Under the pieces are notes generated by a model, which had not been told where the DNA came from, ran no database searches, and saw only the letters and a program-made list of their open reading frames with translations. 64,000 bases of DNA from an uncultured Clostridia bacterium (GTDB lineage: Bacteria; Bacillota; Clostridia; Oscillospirales; Acutalibacteraceae). This document shows, one piece after another, positions 1 to 9,376 of the stretch; within the stretch, counting starts at the first letter, position 1; each line of letters opens with the position of its first letter. The stretch spans positions 42,926 to 106,925 of the forward strand of contig CANRNI010000004.1 in NCBI GenBank assembly GCA_947631945.1, read 5' to 3'. A program made the translations under genes and the position numbers.

Positions 1-33
1 TCCGGTTTTTAAAACGGGAAATCACAAAACACC

Positions 34-66
34 CGGGCTCGTTGATAAAAAATATCGCAAAGCCCG
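34..66 (+). promoter_or_regulatory. Leader hairpin before rpsJ
   Basis: CGGGCT (34-39) can pair with AGCCCG (61-66), with a short inner GATA/TATC helix. The structure ends about 12 bases before the AGGAGG ribosome binding site of rpsJ. The operon promoter lies left of the window. The hairpin may be part of the S10 leader or the end of an upstream transcript. It has no U-tract, so it is not an intrinsic terminator. A regulatory role is inference. Confidence 0.3.
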
Positions 67-90
67 CCAAATTACACAGGAGGCGTGAAT

Positions 91-402
91 ATGGCAGTCA
101 AAGAAAAAATCAGAATCAGACTTAAAGGCTACGACCACAATCTCGTCGATAAAGCGGCTGAGAGAATCGTAGAAACGGCAAAGCGCACAGGCGCTCAGGT
201 ATCGGGTCCCGTACCGCTTCCCACGGAGAAGGAAGTTGTTACTATTCTCCGCGCGGTTCATATGTACAAGGATTCCCGCGAGCAGTTTGAGCAGCGCACG
301 CACAAAAGGCTTATTGATATCTTAAGACCCTCAAACAAGACGGTCGAGGCTCTTACGGGACTTGAGCTTCCCGCCGGCGTGGATATCGAAATCAAGCTTT
401 AA
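91..402 (+). CDS. rpsJ: 30S ribosomal protein S10
   Basis: S10 is part of the 30S head and in most bacteria also joins NusB in antitermination complexes. The 103-aa protein has the usual length and the conserved N-terminal strand ([11 protein letters not shown]) and the THKRLIDI segment. The ORF track starts at GTG 85, but that codon is two bases from the AGGAGG at 78-83. ATG 91 has normal spacing and gives the family start [11 protein letters not shown]. This is the first gene of the S10-spc-alpha operon in the window. Upstream rpsL/rpsG/fusA/tuf, if present, lie outside. Identification is secure. Confidence 0.97.
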   Translation: MAVKEKIRIRLKGYDHNLVDKAAERIVETAKRTGAQVSGPVPLPTEKEVVTILRAVHMYKDSREQFEQRTHKRLIDILRPSNKTVEALTGLELPAGVDIEIKL

Positions 403-407
403 TTATC

Positions 408-457
408 GGATATATATACATTTATATATACCGCAGGTCATGTTGACTTGTGTCAAC
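408..457 (+). promoter_or_regulatory. Two hairpins between rpsJ and rplC
   Basis: The 82-base gap between rpsJ and rplC holds an AT-rich stem (GGATATATATA at 408-418 with TATATATACC at 423-432) and a perfect GTTGAC/GTCAAC stem at 442-457. Both precede the GGAGG site of rplC. They could be mRNA processing or translational control structures. No function is established. Confidence 0.3.
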
Positions 458-484
458 CAATAATCTGACAGGAGGAAAAACACA

Positions 485-1120
485 ATGCAAAAAGGTATTA
501 TCGGCAAGAAAATCGGTATGACCCAGATTTTCGACGATAAGGGAAACGTAGTTCCCGTAACGGTTGTCGAAGCAGGTCCCTGCCCGGTAGTCCAGAAAAA
601 GACCGTTGAAGTTGACGGTTACGCCGCGGTTCAGCTCGGCTTCGCTGTTCAAAAGCAGCAGAGAGTTACAAAGCCCCTCAAGGGCCATTTCGCAAAAGCT
701 GACGTAGCGCCCCAGAAGATTCTCAAGGAATTCAAATTTGCCGATACGGCGGCTTACGAGGTAGGCTCCGTTGTTAAGGCGGACGCTTTCGCGGCAGGCG
801 ATAAGGTGGACGTTATCGGCACAAGCAAAGGTAAAGGCACGGCGGGCGCGATTAAGAGATGGAATTTCTCAAGACTTAAGGAATCTCACGGTACCGGTCC
901 CGTAGCAAGACACGCAGGTTCGCTCGGCGCGTGTTCCGACCCTTCAAGAGTTTACAAGGGAAAGAAGCTCGCGGGTCATCTCGGCTCCGAGAGAGTTACC
1001 GTTCAGAATCTTGACATCGTCAAGGTGGACGCGGAAAACAACCTCATCGCCGTCAAGGGCGCAATACCCGGTCCCAAGGGCGGCTACGTTGTAATCGCGG
1101 ACGCGAAGAAGAAAGCATAA
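485..1120 (+). CDS. rplC: 50S ribosomal protein L3
   Basis: L3 is an early 50S assembly protein whose long loop reaches toward the peptidyl transferase centre. The 211-aa product has the family N-terminus (KGIIGKKIGMTQIF) and the loop segment around residues 125-165 (SRLKESHGTGPVARHAGS). A GGAGGAAAAA ribosome binding site precedes ATG 485. It is followed after 13 bases by rplD, the normal order. Length and motifs are ordinary. Confidence 0.97.
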   Translation: MQKGIIGKKIGMTQIFDDKGNVVPVTVVEAGPCPVVQKKTVEVDGYAAVQLGFAVQKQQRVTKPLKGHFAKADVAPQKILKEFKFADTAAYEVGSVVKADAFAAGDKVDVIGTSKGKGTAGAIKRWNFSRLKESHGTGPVARHAGSLGACSDPSRVYKGKKLAGHLGSERVTVQNLDIVKVDAENNLIAVKGAIPGPKGGYVVIADAKKKA

Positions 1121-1133
1121 GGAGGATTAAGAG

Positions 1134-1757
1134 ATGCCCAGTATTAAAGTAGTTAATAAGGCCGGCGAGCAGGTTGAAGATATAACTCTCAGCGACTCAA
1201 TCTTCTCCATAGAGCCCAACACCTCCGCTATGCATATCGCTGTTGTAAATTATCTTGCGAATCAGCGTCAGGGCACGCAGTCAACGCTCACAAGGTCGGA
1301 AGTAAGCGGCGGTGGCAAAAAGCCCTGGAGACAGAAGGATACGGGCAGAGCCCGTCAGGGTTCTACAAGAGCTCCCCAGTGGTATCACGGCGGCATAGCT
1401 CTCGGTCCCAAGCCCAGAAGCTACAGCTTTACAATCAATAAGAAGGTAAGAAGACTTGCCATGAAGTCCGCTTTTTCCTCAAAGCTTGCGGCTGACGAAA
1501 TTATCGTTCTCGATACTTTCGCTCTCGACGCGATAAAGACCAAGGAAGTAGCCAAGACTCTTTCCGCTATAGACGCGGGCAGGAAAACTCTTATCGTTCT
1601 TCCCGAAAAAGACGACGTTATTTATAAGAGCGCGAGAAATATCGCGGGCGTTAAGGTTTCGCTCGTAAATACTCTGAATGTTTACGATATGCTTAATTGC
1701 TCAAAGATAGTTCTCCTCAAGGACGCCGTCGCTAAAATCGAGGAGGTATATGCATAA
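1134..1757 (+). CDS. rplD: 50S ribosomal protein L4
   Basis: L4 lines the peptide exit tunnel and in some bacteria represses its own operon. The 207-aa product carries the L4 loop signature (GGGKKPWRQKDTGRARQG) near residues 60-80, which is the tunnel-reaching extension. Its TAA stop overlaps the ATG of rplW by one base, implying translational coupling. Site AAGGAGG lies upstream of ATG 1134. Confidence 0.97.
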   Translation: MPSIKVVNKAGEQVEDITLSDSIFSIEPNTSAMHIAVVNYLANQRQGTQSTLTRSEVSGGGKKPWRQKDTGRARQGSTRAPQWYHGGIALGPKPRSYSFTINKKVRRLAMKSAFSSKLAADEIIVLDTFALDAIKTKEVAKTLSAIDAGRKTLIVLPEKDDVIYKSARNIAGVKVSLVNTLNVYDMLNCSKIVLLKDAVAKIEEVYA

Positions 1758-2050
1758 TGAAAATCGCTCAGGATATTATCGTCCGTCCTATCATTACCGA
1801 AGAGAGTATGGCGGAGGTTCCCGAAAAGAAATATACCTTTGAGGTAGCTAAAAGCGCCACTAAGATAGACATCGCGAAGGCTGTTGAAAAGCTTTTTGAA
1901 GTAAAGGTTTCAAAGGTCAACACCATGAACGTAAAAGGTCATAAACGCACCTACGGACGTTTCACGGGCTATAAGGCCGATTGGAAAAAGGCCATAGTTA
2001 CCCTTACGGAAGATTCAAAGCCAATCGAGTTCTTCGACGGAATGTATTGA
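1757..2050 (+). CDS. rplW: 50S ribosomal protein L23
   Basis: L23 sits at the tunnel exit, where trigger factor and SRP dock. The 97-aa protein starts with DIIVRPIITEESM, the family start, and contains the VNTMNVKGHKRTYGR segment that contacts 23S rRNA. Translation is coupled to rplD by a one-base overlap. It is followed by an unusually long 174-base gap before rplB, described separately. Confidence 0.96.
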   Translation: MKIAQDIIVRPIITEESMAEVPEKKYTFEVAKSATKIDIAKAVEKLFEVKVSKVNTMNVKGHKRTYGRFTGYKADWKKAIVTLTEDSKPIEFFDGMY

Positions 2051-2224
2051 TTAAGGGGCGTATTAAACCGTAAAGCCGCAAAAACGGCAAAAAGGTTGAA
2101 TTGCACCGAAACAGCAAAAATCGCATAATTTCAGGCGGTGACGTATGGATTGCCGACCGCTAAGCCGTCTGAATATATAAATCCGTCCGGTTTTTCGGAC
2201 AAGAAAGGCGAGTGACTAAGAAAA
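2051..2224 (+). promoter_or_regulatory. Structured 174-nt gap rplW-rplB
   Basis: Other gaps in this operon are mostly 10-80 bases, and this is the longest. Three stems are visible. The first is AACC (2066-2069)/GGTT (2094-2097), enclosing GCCG (2075-2078)/CGGC (2085-2088). The second is TCAGGCGG (2131-2138)/CCGTCTGA (2165-2172). The third is GTCCG (2185-2189)/CGGAC (2196-2200), just before rplB. No convincing ORF or promoter was found. It may be a cis-regulatory RNA or a processing site. The function is unknown. Confidence 0.45.
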
Positions 2225-3058
2225 ATGGCTATTAAAGTCTATAATCCGACAACTAACGGCAGAAGAAATATGTCGGTTACAGATTATTCCGGACTTTCAA
2301 AGTGCGGCCCCGAAAGAAGCCTTCTTGAGCCTCTCAAGAAACATTCGGGACGCAACAGCTACGGAAGAATCACCGTTCGCCATAAGGGCGGCGGAAACCG
2401 TCAGAAATACCGCGTTATCGACTTCAAGAGAGATAAATTCGGCGTTTCTGCGGAAGTTAAAACTATTGAATACGATCCCAACCGTTCGGCGAATATCGCT
2501 CTCGTTCAGTACGAGGACGGAGTTAAGGCTTATATCCTTGCTCCCGAAGGTCTTAAGACAGGCGACACAATCGTTGCGGGTCCCGAAGCGGATATCAAGG
2601 TAGGCAACGCGCTTCCTCTTTCCAATATTCCCACGGGTACTTTCGTTCACAACGTCGAGCTTTATCCCGGCAGAGGCGGTCAGATGGCGAGAGCGGCAGG
2701 AAACGCGGCTCAGCTTATGGCTAAAGAGAACGGCTACGCTCTTTTAAGACTTCCCTCGGGCGAACTGCGCAACGTTCCCGCGATTTGCATGGCGACTATC
2801 GGCACCGTAGGCAACGCGGACCATGAAAACGTTAAAATAGGCAAGGCCGGTCGTACGCGTCATATGGGCGTCCGTCCGACAGTCAGAGGTTCTGTAATGA
2901 ACCCCAACGACCACCCGCACGGCGGCGGCGAAGGCAAATCACCCATCGGCCGTCCCGGTCCCGTAACCCCATGGGGCAAGCCCGCTCTCGGCTACAAGAC
3001 ACGCAAGAAGTTCAAGCGTTCCGATAAACTTATCGTAAGACGCTGCAACGACAAATAA
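2225..3058 (+). CDS. rplB: 50S ribosomal protein L2
   Basis: L2 is a primary 23S rRNA-binding protein needed for subunit joining and peptidyl transferase assembly. The 277-aa protein has the highly conserved C-terminal stretch [20 protein letters not shown] containing the critical histidine. The start at ATG 2225 gives [17 protein letters not shown], typical of Firmicutes. The upstream site (AAAGGCGAG) is weak and about 12 bases from the ATG, so initiation may depend on the structured upstream gap. Confidence 0.97.
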   Translation: MAIKVYNPTTNGRRNMSVTDYSGLSKCGPERSLLEPLKKHSGRNSYGRITVRHKGGGNRQKYRVIDFKRDKFGVSAEVKTIEYDPNRSANIALVQYEDGVKAYILAPEGLKTGDTIVAGPEADIKVGNALPLSNIPTGTFVHNVELYPGRGGQMARAAGNAAQLMAKENGYALLRLPSGELRNVPAICMATIGTVGNADHENVKIGKAGRTRHMGVRPTVRGSVMNPNDHPHGGGEGKSPIGRPGPVTPWGKPALGYKTRKKFKRSDKLIVRRCNDK

Positions 3059-3080
3059 TCGGGAAAGGAGCTATTAAGTA

Positions 3081-3362
3081 ATGGGTAGAAGTATTAAAAA
3101 AGGACCTTTTGTGCAACCCAAGCTGCTTGAGAGAGTCCAAAAAATGAACGAAGCCGGAGAAAAAATAGTCCTTAAAACATGGAGCAGAAGCTCTACGATT
3201 TTCCCGGATTTTGTCGGTCATACGTTTGCCGTTCACGACGGCAGAAAGCACGTTCCCGTTTATGTTACCGAAGATATGGTAGGTCATAAGCTCGGCGAAT
3301 TTGCCCCGACAAGAACATTCAGAGGCCATGCAGGTTCAAAGACCTCCAACAATGGTAAATAA
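3081..3362 (+). CDS. rpsS: 30S ribosomal protein S19
   Basis: S19 forms a complex with S13 in the 30S head. The 93-aa product starts [11 protein letters not shown] and has the conserved [16 protein letters not shown] block. AAAGGAG precedes ATG 3081. Normal gene order (rplB-rpsS-rplV). Confidence 0.97.
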   Translation: MGRSIKKGPFVQPKLLERVQKMNEAGEKIVLKTWSRSSTIFPDFVGHTFAVHDGRKHVPVYVTEDMVGHKLGEFAPTRTFRGHAGSKTSNNGK

Positions 3363-3381
3363 AGTCAAAGGAGTGTAATAA

Positions 3382-3720
3382 ATGGAAGCAACAGCAAAAG
3401 CGACTTTTGTGCGCGTAGCGCCCCGTAAGGTCCAGATAGTTCTCGACCTTATAAGAAACAAGCCCGCTGACGAAGCTATGGCAATCCTGAAGTACACGCC
3501 CAAGGCTGCGTGTGAACCTTTAGCAAAGCTTCTTAAATCAGCAATGGCAAACGCCGAAAACAATTTCGATATGGACGTCTCAAGACTTTACGTCGCAGAA
3601 TGCGCCGTATGTCAGGGACCGACGCTTAAAAGAATAAGACCGAGATCGAAGGGTCGTGCGTACAGAATCAACAAGAAAACATCGCACATCACCCTTGTTC
3701 TTAAAGAGTCTGAAGAATAA
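3382..3720 (+). CDS. rplV: 50S ribosomal protein L22
   Basis: L22 lines the exit tunnel with its beta-hairpin, a known site of macrolide-resistance changes. The 112-aa protein has the conserved start ([16 protein letters not shown]) and the C-terminal hairpin ([20 protein letters not shown]). The site AAAGGAG lies upstream of ATG 3382. Confidence 0.97.
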   Translation: MEATAKATFVRVAPRKVQIVLDLIRNKPADEAMAILKYTPKAACEPLAKLLKSAMANAENNFDMDVSRLYVAECAVCQGPTLKRIRPRSKGRAYRINKKTSHITLVLKESEE

Positions 3721-3740
3721 TCGGGGAGGAGGACAATTAA

Positions 3741-4412
3741 ATGGGACAGAAAATTAATCCTACCGGTTTAAGAATCGGAGTTATCAAGGATTGGGAATCC
3801 CGCTGGTATGCGGATAAGAAGGACTTCGGTTCTAATCTTGTAGACGACTACAATCTCCGTGAGTATCTTCTTAAGGTTCTCGCACCCGCAGGCGTACCCA
3901 AGGTCGAGATAGAGAGAGACCCCAAGAGGGTTCGTATAAACATTCACTGCGCAAAGCCCGGCATGGTTATAGGCAGAGGCGGCGCGGAAATTGAAAAGCT
4001 TAAAGCAAAATGCAAAGAGATGCTCGGCGGCGACAAAGATGTTTTCATCAACATCGTTGAGATAAAGCAGCCCGATGTAAACGCCCAGCTCGTAGCGGAG
4101 AATATAGCGGGTCAGCTTGAAAGACGCGTATCTTTCCGACGCGCTCTCAAACAGGCTATCGGCAGGACGATGAAGCTCGGCGCGAGAGGAATCAAAACTC
4201 AGGTAAGCGGCAGACTCGGCGGCGCTGAAATCGCCCGTTCCGAAACGTATCACGAGGGTACGATTCCCCTTCAGACAATCCGTGCCGACATCGACTACGG
4301 CTTTGCGGAAGCTAAGACGACCTACGGCCGTATAGGCGTAAAGGTATGGATATACAGAGGCGAGGTTCTTCATGATACCCGCAAGGTCAACAACAGGAAG
4401 GAGAGGGCTTAA
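3741..4412 (+). CDS. rpsC: 30S ribosomal protein S3
   Basis: S3 forms part of the mRNA entry channel and helicase. The 223-aa protein starts [20 protein letters not shown]. It has a KH-type RNA-binding motif ([14 protein letters not shown], residues about 75-88) and a C-terminal domain beginning near residue 115. GGGAGGAGG upstream of ATG 3741 is a strong site. Confidence 0.97.
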   Translation: MGQKINPTGLRIGVIKDWESRWYADKKDFGSNLVDDYNLREYLLKVLAPAGVPKVEIERDPKRVRINIHCAKPGMVIGRGGAEIEKLKAKCKEMLGGDKDVFINIVEIKQPDVNAQLVAENIAGQLERRVSFRRALKQAIGRTMKLGARGIKTQVSGRLGGAEIARSETYHEGTIPLQTIRADIDYGFAEAKTTYGRIGVKVWIYRGEVLHDTRKVNNRKERA

Positions 4413-4414
4413 TA

Positions 4415-4840
4415 ATGTTACTGCCAAAGCGTGTTAAATACCGCAGAGTACAGAGAGGCCGCCTTAAAGGCAAGGCTATGCGCGGCAATAAGGTTAACTA
4501 CGGCGATTACGGTCTTGTAGCTCTTGAGCCCGCATGGATAACCTCCAATCAGATAGAAGCCGCCCGTATCGCTATGACGAGATACACAAAAAGAGGCGGT
4601 CAGGTCTGGATAAAAATATTCCCCGATAAGCCAATCACCGAGAAGCCTGCCGAGACACGAATGGGTTCAGGTAAAGGTTCTCCGGAATATTGGGTAGCAG
4701 TTGTAAAGCCCGGCAGAGTTATGTTTGAGGTTGCCGGCGTTGACGAGGCGATTGCCCGTGAAGCTATGCGTCTCGCAGCTAACAAACTTCCCATCAAGTG
4801 TAAGTTTGTATCTAAGGAAGAACAGGGTGGTGAGCAGTAA
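4415..4840 (+). CDS. rplP: 50S ribosomal protein L16
   Basis: L16 shapes the A-site tRNA elbow region of the 50S subunit. The 141-aa product starts [19 protein letters not shown] and has the conserved [19 protein letters not shown] block. It starts three bases after the rpsC stop codon. Its TAA overlaps the ATG of rpmC by one base, giving translational coupling on both sides. Confidence 0.97.
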   Translation: MLLPKRVKYRRVQRGRLKGKAMRGNKVNYGDYGLVALEPAWITSNQIEAARIAMTRYTKRGGQVWIKIFPDKPITEKPAETRMGSGKGSPEYWVAVVKPGRVMFEVAGVDEAIAREAMRLAANKLPIKCKFVSKEEQGGEQ

Positions 4841-5043
4841 TGAAAGCCAGTGAAATAAGAAAAATGTCCGCCCAGGAGTTGGATGCTAAGCTTCTTGAGC
4901 TGAAGGACGAGCTTTTTAAGCTGCGCTTCCAGCAGGCCATCAACCAGCTCGAAAACCCCACACGCATCAGTGCCGTTAAAAAGGATATCGCGAGAATCCT
5001 CACTGTTCAGCGCGACGCTGAGCTCCACGGCACAGACGCTTGA
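4840..5043 (+). CDS. rpmC: 50S ribosomal protein L29
   Basis: L29 is a small two-helix protein at the tunnel exit. The 67-aa product has the typical [19 protein letters not shown] coiled segment. It overlaps the rplP stop codon by one base (TAATG). Length is normal. Confidence 0.96.
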   Translation: MKASEIRKMSAQELDAKLLELKDELFKLRFQQAINQLENPTRISAVKKDIARILTVQRDAELHGTDA

Positions 5044-5063
5044 TAAAAGGGAGGATATCGGTT

Positions 5064-5318
5064 ATGGACAGAAATTTAAGAAAAACCCGCGTCGGACTTG
5101 TTACCAGCGACAAGATGGATAAGACAGTAGTCGTTTCGGTTAAAGACCGTGTAAGACATCCGCTTTACAAGAAGATTGTCAACCGCACCATTAAGCTTAA
5201 AGCTCACGATGAAAATAACGAATGCGGAATAGGCGACCGCGTTAAGGTGATGGAAACACGTCCCCTTTCAAAGGATAAGAGATGGCGCGTCGTAGAAATC
5301 ATAGAGAAAGCCAAATAA
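5064..5318 (+). CDS. rpsQ: 30S ribosomal protein S17
   Basis: S17 is an OB-fold primary 16S rRNA-binding protein. The ORF track starts at TTG 5040, which overlaps the rpmC end. ATG 5064, nine bases after AAAGGGAGG, gives the family-like start [20 protein letters not shown] and an 84-aa protein of normal size. The conserved [19 protein letters not shown] segment is present. Confidence 0.95.
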   Translation: MDRNLRKTRVGLVTSDKMDKTVVVSVKDRVRHPLYKKIVNRTIKLKAHDENNECGIGDRVKVMETRPLSKDKRWRVVEIIEKAK

Positions 5319-5330
5319 GGAGGACTACCC

Positions 5331-5699
5331 ATGGTACAGCAGCAAACACTTCTCAAGGTTGCTGACAATACGGGCGCAAAAGAGCTTATGTGTATCCGTG
5401 TTCTCGGCGGCACCGGCAGAAGATACGCCAATATAGGCGATGTTATAGTGGCTTCTGTTAAAAAAGCTACGCCCGGCGGCGTTGTTAAAAAAGGCGATGT
5501 GGTTAAGGCGGTAGTTGTCCGTTCAGCCAAAGGCGTTCGCCGTGACGACGGCACATATATCCGTTTCGACGAAAACGCAGCCGTTATTATAAAAGAGGAC
5601 AAAAACCCGAGGGGTACGCGTATCTTCGGACCTGTTGCGAGAGAACTCAGAGATCACGATTATTCAAAAATCCTGAGTCTTGCGCCTGAGGTTCTGTAA
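5331..5699 (+). CDS. rplN: 50S ribosomal protein L14
   Basis: L14 forms an intersubunit bridge. The 122-aa product ([20 protein letters not shown]) has the usual length and the C-terminal [20 protein letters not shown] block. AAGGAGG precedes ATG 5331. It starts the spc-type block in the standard order rplN-rplX-rplE-rpsN. Confidence 0.97.
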   Translation: MVQQQTLLKVADNTGAKELMCIRVLGGTGRRYANIGDVIVASVKKATPGGVVKKGDVVKAVVVRSAKGVRRDDGTYIRFDENAAVIIKEDKNPRGTRIFGPVARELRDHDYSKILSLAPEVL

Positions 5700-5714
5700 T
5701 CGGGAGGTAAGATA

Positions 5715-6035
5715 ATGAGTAAAGTTCATGTTAAGACAGGCGATAAAGTCGTTGTTATCAACGGCAAGGACCGCGGCAAGCAGGGCAAGGTCATGCAGGT
5801 CAGTCCCTCCGAAGGCAAGGTCATCGTTGAAGGCGTAAATATCGTTTCAAAACACGTTAAGCCCCGTAAAATGGGCGAGGCAGGCGGCATCATCAAGGCG
5901 GAGAGCGCCCTCTACGCCGAGAAGGTTCAGCTTATATGCCCCAAGTGCGGCAGACCCACAAGAGTAGGTCACATGATAGACAATAAGGGCAAAAAAGTCC
6001 GCGTCTGCAAAAAATGCGACGCTAAATTTGAGTAA
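5715..6035 (+). CDS. rplX: 50S ribosomal protein L24
   Basis: L24 is an assembly initiator with an N-terminal KOW motif ([18 protein letters not shown], residues about 8-25). The 106-aa protein also has a C-terminal pair of cysteine motifs (CPKCGRP and CKKCDAKF) that look able to bind zinc, a pattern common in Firmicutes L24. GGGAGG precedes ATG 5715. Confidence 0.97.
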   Translation: MSKVHVKTGDKVVVINGKDRGKQGKVMQVSPSEGKVIVEGVNIVSKHVKPRKMGEAGGIIKAESALYAEKVQLICPKCGRPTRVGHMIDNKGKKVRVCKKCDAKFE

Positions 6036-6053
6036 TAAGGAGGAGCAAGGATA

Positions 6054-6593
6054 ATGGCAAGACTTAAAGAAATGTACAAATCGGAAGTTGCTCCGGCTCT
6101 TATGAAAAAGTTCAGTTACAAGAGCGTTATGCAGATTCCCAAGATTGATAAAATCGTTATCAACGTGGGAGTAGGCGAAGCAAGAGAAAATCCGAAGGCT
6201 ATCGATGCTGTAGTTCACGATATAGGACTTATTACCGGTCAGAAGCCCGTAGTTTGCAACGCGAAGAAATCGGTCGCCAACTTCAAGCTTCGTGAAGGTA
6301 TGCCCAACGGCGTTAAGGTTACTCTCAGAGGCGAGAAAATGTATGAATTTCTTGACAGATTCTTCAATCTCGCGCTTCCCAGAGTTCGTGACTTCAGAGG
6401 CATCAATCCCAATTCATTCGACGGCAGAGGAAATTATTCCATGGGCGTAAGAGAACAGCTCATCTTCCCGGAGATTGAATATGATAAAGTAGACAAGGTT
6501 CGCGGTATGGATATCTGCATCGTAACAACCGCGGCTACCGACGAAGAAGCCCGTGAGCTTTTATCTCTTATGGGCGCTCCGTTCGCGAGATAA
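6054..6593 (+). CDS. rplE: 50S ribosomal protein L5
   Basis: L5 binds 5S rRNA and contacts the P-site tRNA. The 179-aa protein contains the conserved [15 protein letters not shown] and [20 protein letters not shown] segments. AAGGAGGAG precedes ATG 6054. Length and neighbours are typical. Confidence 0.97.
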   Translation: MARLKEMYKSEVAPALMKKFSYKSVMQIPKIDKIVINVGVGEARENPKAIDAVVHDIGLITGQKPVVCNAKKSVANFKLREGMPNGVKVTLRGEKMYEFLDRFFNLALPRVRDFRGINPNSFDGRGNYSMGVREQLIFPEIEYDKVDKVRGMDICIVTTAATDEEARELLSLMGAPFAR

Positions 6594-6607
6594 GGGAGGG
6601 GTTAAGA

Positions 6608-6793
6608 ATGGCAAAAACATCACAGAAGGTAAGAGCGGCAGCTCCGGCCAAGTATTCGACAAGGCAGCACAACAGATGTAAAATTTGCGGCAGACCCCAT
6701 GCGTATCTGCGTAAATACGGTGTGTGCCGTATATGCTTCAGAGAACTGGCTCACGCTGGTCAGATCCCCGGAGTAAAGAAAGCAAGCTGGTAA
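6608..6793 (+). CDS. rpsN: 30S ribosomal protein S14, zinc type
   Basis: The 61-aa protein is the short, zinc-binding S14 form (type Z). Four cysteines are arranged as [20 protein letters not shown], followed by [18 protein letters not shown], the standard C-terminus. Some Firmicutes also carry a zinc-independent S14 elsewhere, and none is in this window. GGGAGG precedes ATG 6608. Confidence 0.97.
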   Translation: MAKTSQKVRAAAPAKYSTRQHNRCKICGRPHAYLRKYGVCRICFRELAHAGQIPGVKKASW

Positions 6794-6806
6794 GGAGGAC
6801 AACGCA

Positions 6807-7205
6807 ATGCAGATTACCGATTCAGTTGCTGATATGCTTACAAGAATCAGAAACGCTGTTTCCGCCAAGCATGACACAGTAACAGTACCCGCGTCGAACG
6901 TGAAAAAGGCTATCGCCAAGATTCTCGTTGACGAAGGTTATGTAAAGAGTTATAAGGTAATTGAGGACAACAAGCAGGGCATAATTGAAATTGCTCTCAA
7001 GTACGGTCCCAATAAAACGCCCACAATCATGGGTATACGCAGAGTTTCCAAGCCCGGTCTGCGTATTTATACAGACGTTGAGAATATGCCCAAGGTTATA
7101 AGAGGTCTCGGTATCGCTATAATCTCAACAAATAAGGGCATCATGACTGATAAGGACGCGCGTAAGGCCAACGTAGGCGGCGAAGTCCTCGCATATGTAT
7201 GGTAA
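6807..7205 (+). CDS. rpsH: 30S ribosomal protein S8
   Basis: S8 binds the central domain of 16S rRNA and in E. coli represses the spc operon. The 132-aa product starts with [13 protein letters not shown] and ends with [20 protein letters not shown], both conserved. AAGGAGG precedes ATG 6807. Confidence 0.97.
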   Translation: MQITDSVADMLTRIRNAVSAKHDTVTVPASNVKKAIAKILVDEGYVKSYKVIEDNKQGIIEIALKYGPNKTPTIMGIRRVSKPGLRIYTDVENMPKVIRGLGIAIISTNKGIMTDKDARKANVGGEVLAYVW

Positions 7206-7221
7206 GGAGGTACGTTGAGGG

Positions 7222-7767
7222 ATGTCTCGTATAGGCAGAAAGCCCATTACAGTTCCGGCAGGCGTTGACGTTGTTATCGACGGCAGCACCGTTACCGCAA
7301 AAGGTCCCAAGGGTACACTTACCGGAACTTTTAACAGCAATATCACAATCGCGAAGGACGGCGACGTTATCAACGTTACGCGTCCCAACGACGAAAAGGA
7401 AAACAGAGCTCTTCACGGTCTTACACGCACTCTCGTAGCGAATATGGTAGAGGGCGTTCACACAGGCTACAGCAAGACTCTTGAAATCGTAGGTATCGGA
7501 TACCGCGCGGCTATGCAGGGCAAGGACTTAGTCCTTACGGTAGGTTATTCGCATACCGTTACCATGGCTCCTCCCGAGGGAATCACGATAGCGGTTCCGG
7601 CTCCCAACCAGGTGGTCGTTTCGGGACCCGATAAGCAGAAGGTCGGTCAGTTCGCGTCCGAAATAAGAGGCGTTCGTCCTCCCGAACCCTATAAGGGCAA
7701 GGGCATAAGATACGCCGGCGAATACGTAAGACGCAAAGAAGGCAAAGCCGGTAAGGGCGGCAAATAA
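7222..7767 (+). CDS. rplF: 50S ribosomal protein L6
   Basis: L6 sits near the sarcin-ricin loop and the factor-binding site. The 181-aa product starts [17 protein letters not shown] and has the C-terminal [20 protein letters not shown] signature. AAGGAGG lies about 10 bases before ATG 7222. The order rpsH-rplF-rplR is standard. Confidence 0.97.
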   Translation: MSRIGRKPITVPAGVDVVIDGSTVTAKGPKGTLTGTFNSNITIAKDGDVINVTRPNDEKENRALHGLTRTLVANMVEGVHTGYSKTLEIVGIGYRAAMQGKDLVLTVGYSHTVTMAPPEGITIAVPAPNQVVVSGPDKQKVGQFASEIRGVRPPEPYKGKGIRYAGEYVRRKEGKAGKGGK

Positions 7768-7785
7768 TAAAGGAGTGAATATTAA

Positions 7786-8145
7786 ATGGTAAACAGACCT
7801 GATACAAAGCAGGCACGAATTCAGCGTCATAAAAGAGTTCGCGGCAAGGTTTACGGCACGGCGGAATGTCCGCGTCTTAATGTATTCCGCTCCCTTAAAA
7901 ACATTTACGCTCAGCTTATAGATGACGATAAGGGTGTAACTCTTGTTTCCGCTTCAACGGTTGAAAAGGAATTTACCGAGTACGGCGGCAACGCTGAAGC
8001 CGCTAAGGCAGTCGGCAAAAAAATCGCAGAACGCGCGGTAGAAAAAGGCATTAAAGAATGTGTATTCGACCGCGGCGGATATATCTATCACGGCCGTGTG
8101 GCAAGCTTGGCCGAAGGCGCCCGTGAAGGCGGACTTGATTTCTAA
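7786..8145 (+). CDS. rplR: 50S ribosomal protein L18
   Basis: L18 binds 5S rRNA with L5. The 119-aa product has the [20 protein letters not shown] start and the [20 protein letters not shown] end that mark the family. AAAGGAGTG precedes ATG 7786. Confidence 0.97.
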   Translation: MVNRPDTKQARIQRHKRVRGKVYGTAECPRLNVFRSLKNIYAQLIDDDKGVTLVSASTVEKEFTEYGGNAEAAKAVGKKIAERAVEKGIKECVFDRGGYIYHGRVASLAEGAREGGLDF

Positions 8146-8164
8146 CGAAAGGGAGGAAATACTT

Positions 8165-8668
8165 TTGGCTAAGTTTGAAACACATGAAAGAGAAGAGCTT
8201 CAGGAAAGAGTCGTAGCTATAAACCGCGTATCAAAGACGGTTAAGGGCGGTCGTATAATGAAGTTTTCCGCTCTCGTAGTAGTCGGAGATCAGAACGGTA
8301 CGATAGGCTTCGGTCTTGGTAAATCCGGCGAAGTACCCGATGCTATCCGCAAGGGTATCGAGGACGCCAAGAAGAATCTCATGACGATTCCCCTTAAAGG
8401 CACAACGATTTCTCACGAGGTTATCGGTAAGTTCGGCGCAGGCGTAGTTCTCCTGAAACCCGCCGCTCCCGGTACCGGAGTTATCGCCGGCGGTCCTGTC
8501 CGTGCGGTAATTGAAACCGTAGGCATTAAGGATATCCGTACGAAGGCTCTTCGTTCAAATAACCCCTGCAACGTAGTAAGAGCGACCGTCAACGGTCTTG
8601 CTCAGCTTCGTTCAGCCGAAACAGTCGCGGCGACAAGGGGCAAAACAGTTAAAGAAATTATAGGTTAA
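8165..8668 (+). CDS. rpsE: 30S ribosomal protein S5 (TTG start)
   Basis: S5 helps form the mRNA entry channel and affects decoding accuracy. The ORF track starts at 8060, inside rplR, and this is an artefact. The real start is TTG 8165, eight bases after AAAGGGAGG, giving [20 protein letters not shown] and a 167-aa protein of normal length. The S5 double-stranded RNA-binding motif ([20 protein letters not shown]) and the [19 protein letters not shown] block are present. It lies 19 bases after the rplR stop codon. Confidence 0.95.
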   Translation: MAKFETHEREELQERVVAINRVSKTVKGGRIMKFSALVVVGDQNGTIGFGLGKSGEVPDAIRKGIEDAKKNLMTIPLKGTTISHEVIGKFGAGVVLLKPAAPGTGVIAGGPVRAVIETVGIKDIRTKALRSNNPCNVVRATVNGLAQLRSAETVAATRGKTVKEIIG

Positions 8669-8680
8669 GGAGTGGACGGT

Positions 8681-8860
8681 ATGGCAGATGTAAAAGTAAA
8701 GCTTGTCAAAAGCCTTATAGGCAGCAAGAAAGATCAGATTGCTACCGTTTATGCACTCGGTCTTCGCAAAATCGGCGACGAGGCTGTTCAGCCGAACAAT
8801 CCTCAGACTCTCGGTAAGATTAAGAAGGTTTCGCATCTTATCGAAGTAACCGAAGCTTAA
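8681..8860 (+). CDS. rpmD: 50S ribosomal protein L30
   Basis: The 59-aa protein has the L30 pattern ([19 protein letters not shown] and [20 protein letters not shown]). GTG 8672 in the track overlaps the AAGGAG site, so ATG 8681 is chosen. It lies between rpsE and rplO, as expected. Confidence 0.95.
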   Translation: MADVKVKLVKSLIGSKKDQIATVYALGLRKIGDEAVQPNNPQTLGKIKKVSHLIEVTEA

Positions 8861-8876
8861 GAAAGGGGTCAGACTA

Positions 8877-9320
8877 ATGAAATTACATGAGTTAGCGCCT
8901 GCGGCAGGTTCAAACAGACCTTCTAAGCGTATCGGCCGCGGTCCTGCGTCAGGTCAGGGCAAAACAGCCGGTAAGGGTCACAAAGGTCAGAAAGCGCGTG
9001 CCGGTTCAGGTCCCCGTCCGGGATTTGAGGGCGGTCAGATGCCCCTTCAGAGACGCGTACCCAAAAGAGGCTTCAACAATATCTTCGCAAAAGAGATAGC
9101 TATTGTCAACGTTTCCGCCATAGAGGAAAAATTTGCCGACGGCGCTGTCGTTGACGTTGAGGCTCTTAAAAACGCAGGTCTTATAAAAGACGAACTTGAC
9201 GGTGTTAAAGTTTTGGGCAACGGTGATATCACCAAGAAACTTACAATTAAAGCTAACGCTTTTTCTGCGGGCGCAAAAGCCAAAATCGAGGCTGCCGGCG
9301 GCAAGGCTGAAATTCTTTAA
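8877..9320 (+). CDS. rplO: 50S ribosomal protein L15
   Basis: L15 is a late assembly protein of the 50S subunit. The 147-aa product has the glycine/lysine-rich N-terminal extension ([20 protein letters not shown]) and the [18 protein letters not shown] motif. It ends 56 bases before secY. Confidence 0.97.
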   Translation: MKLHELAPAAGSNRPSKRIGRGPASGQGKTAGKGHKGQKARAGSGPRPGFEGGQMPLQRRVPKRGFNNIFAKEIAIVNVSAIEEKFADGAVVDVEALKNAGLIKDELDGVKVLGNGDITKKLTIKANAFSAGAKAKIEAAGGKAEIL

Positions 9321-9376
9321 TAGCACCGCATGATCTTATTCGGTTCATCCGATAATAGAAGGAGCGTGTGTAAAAA

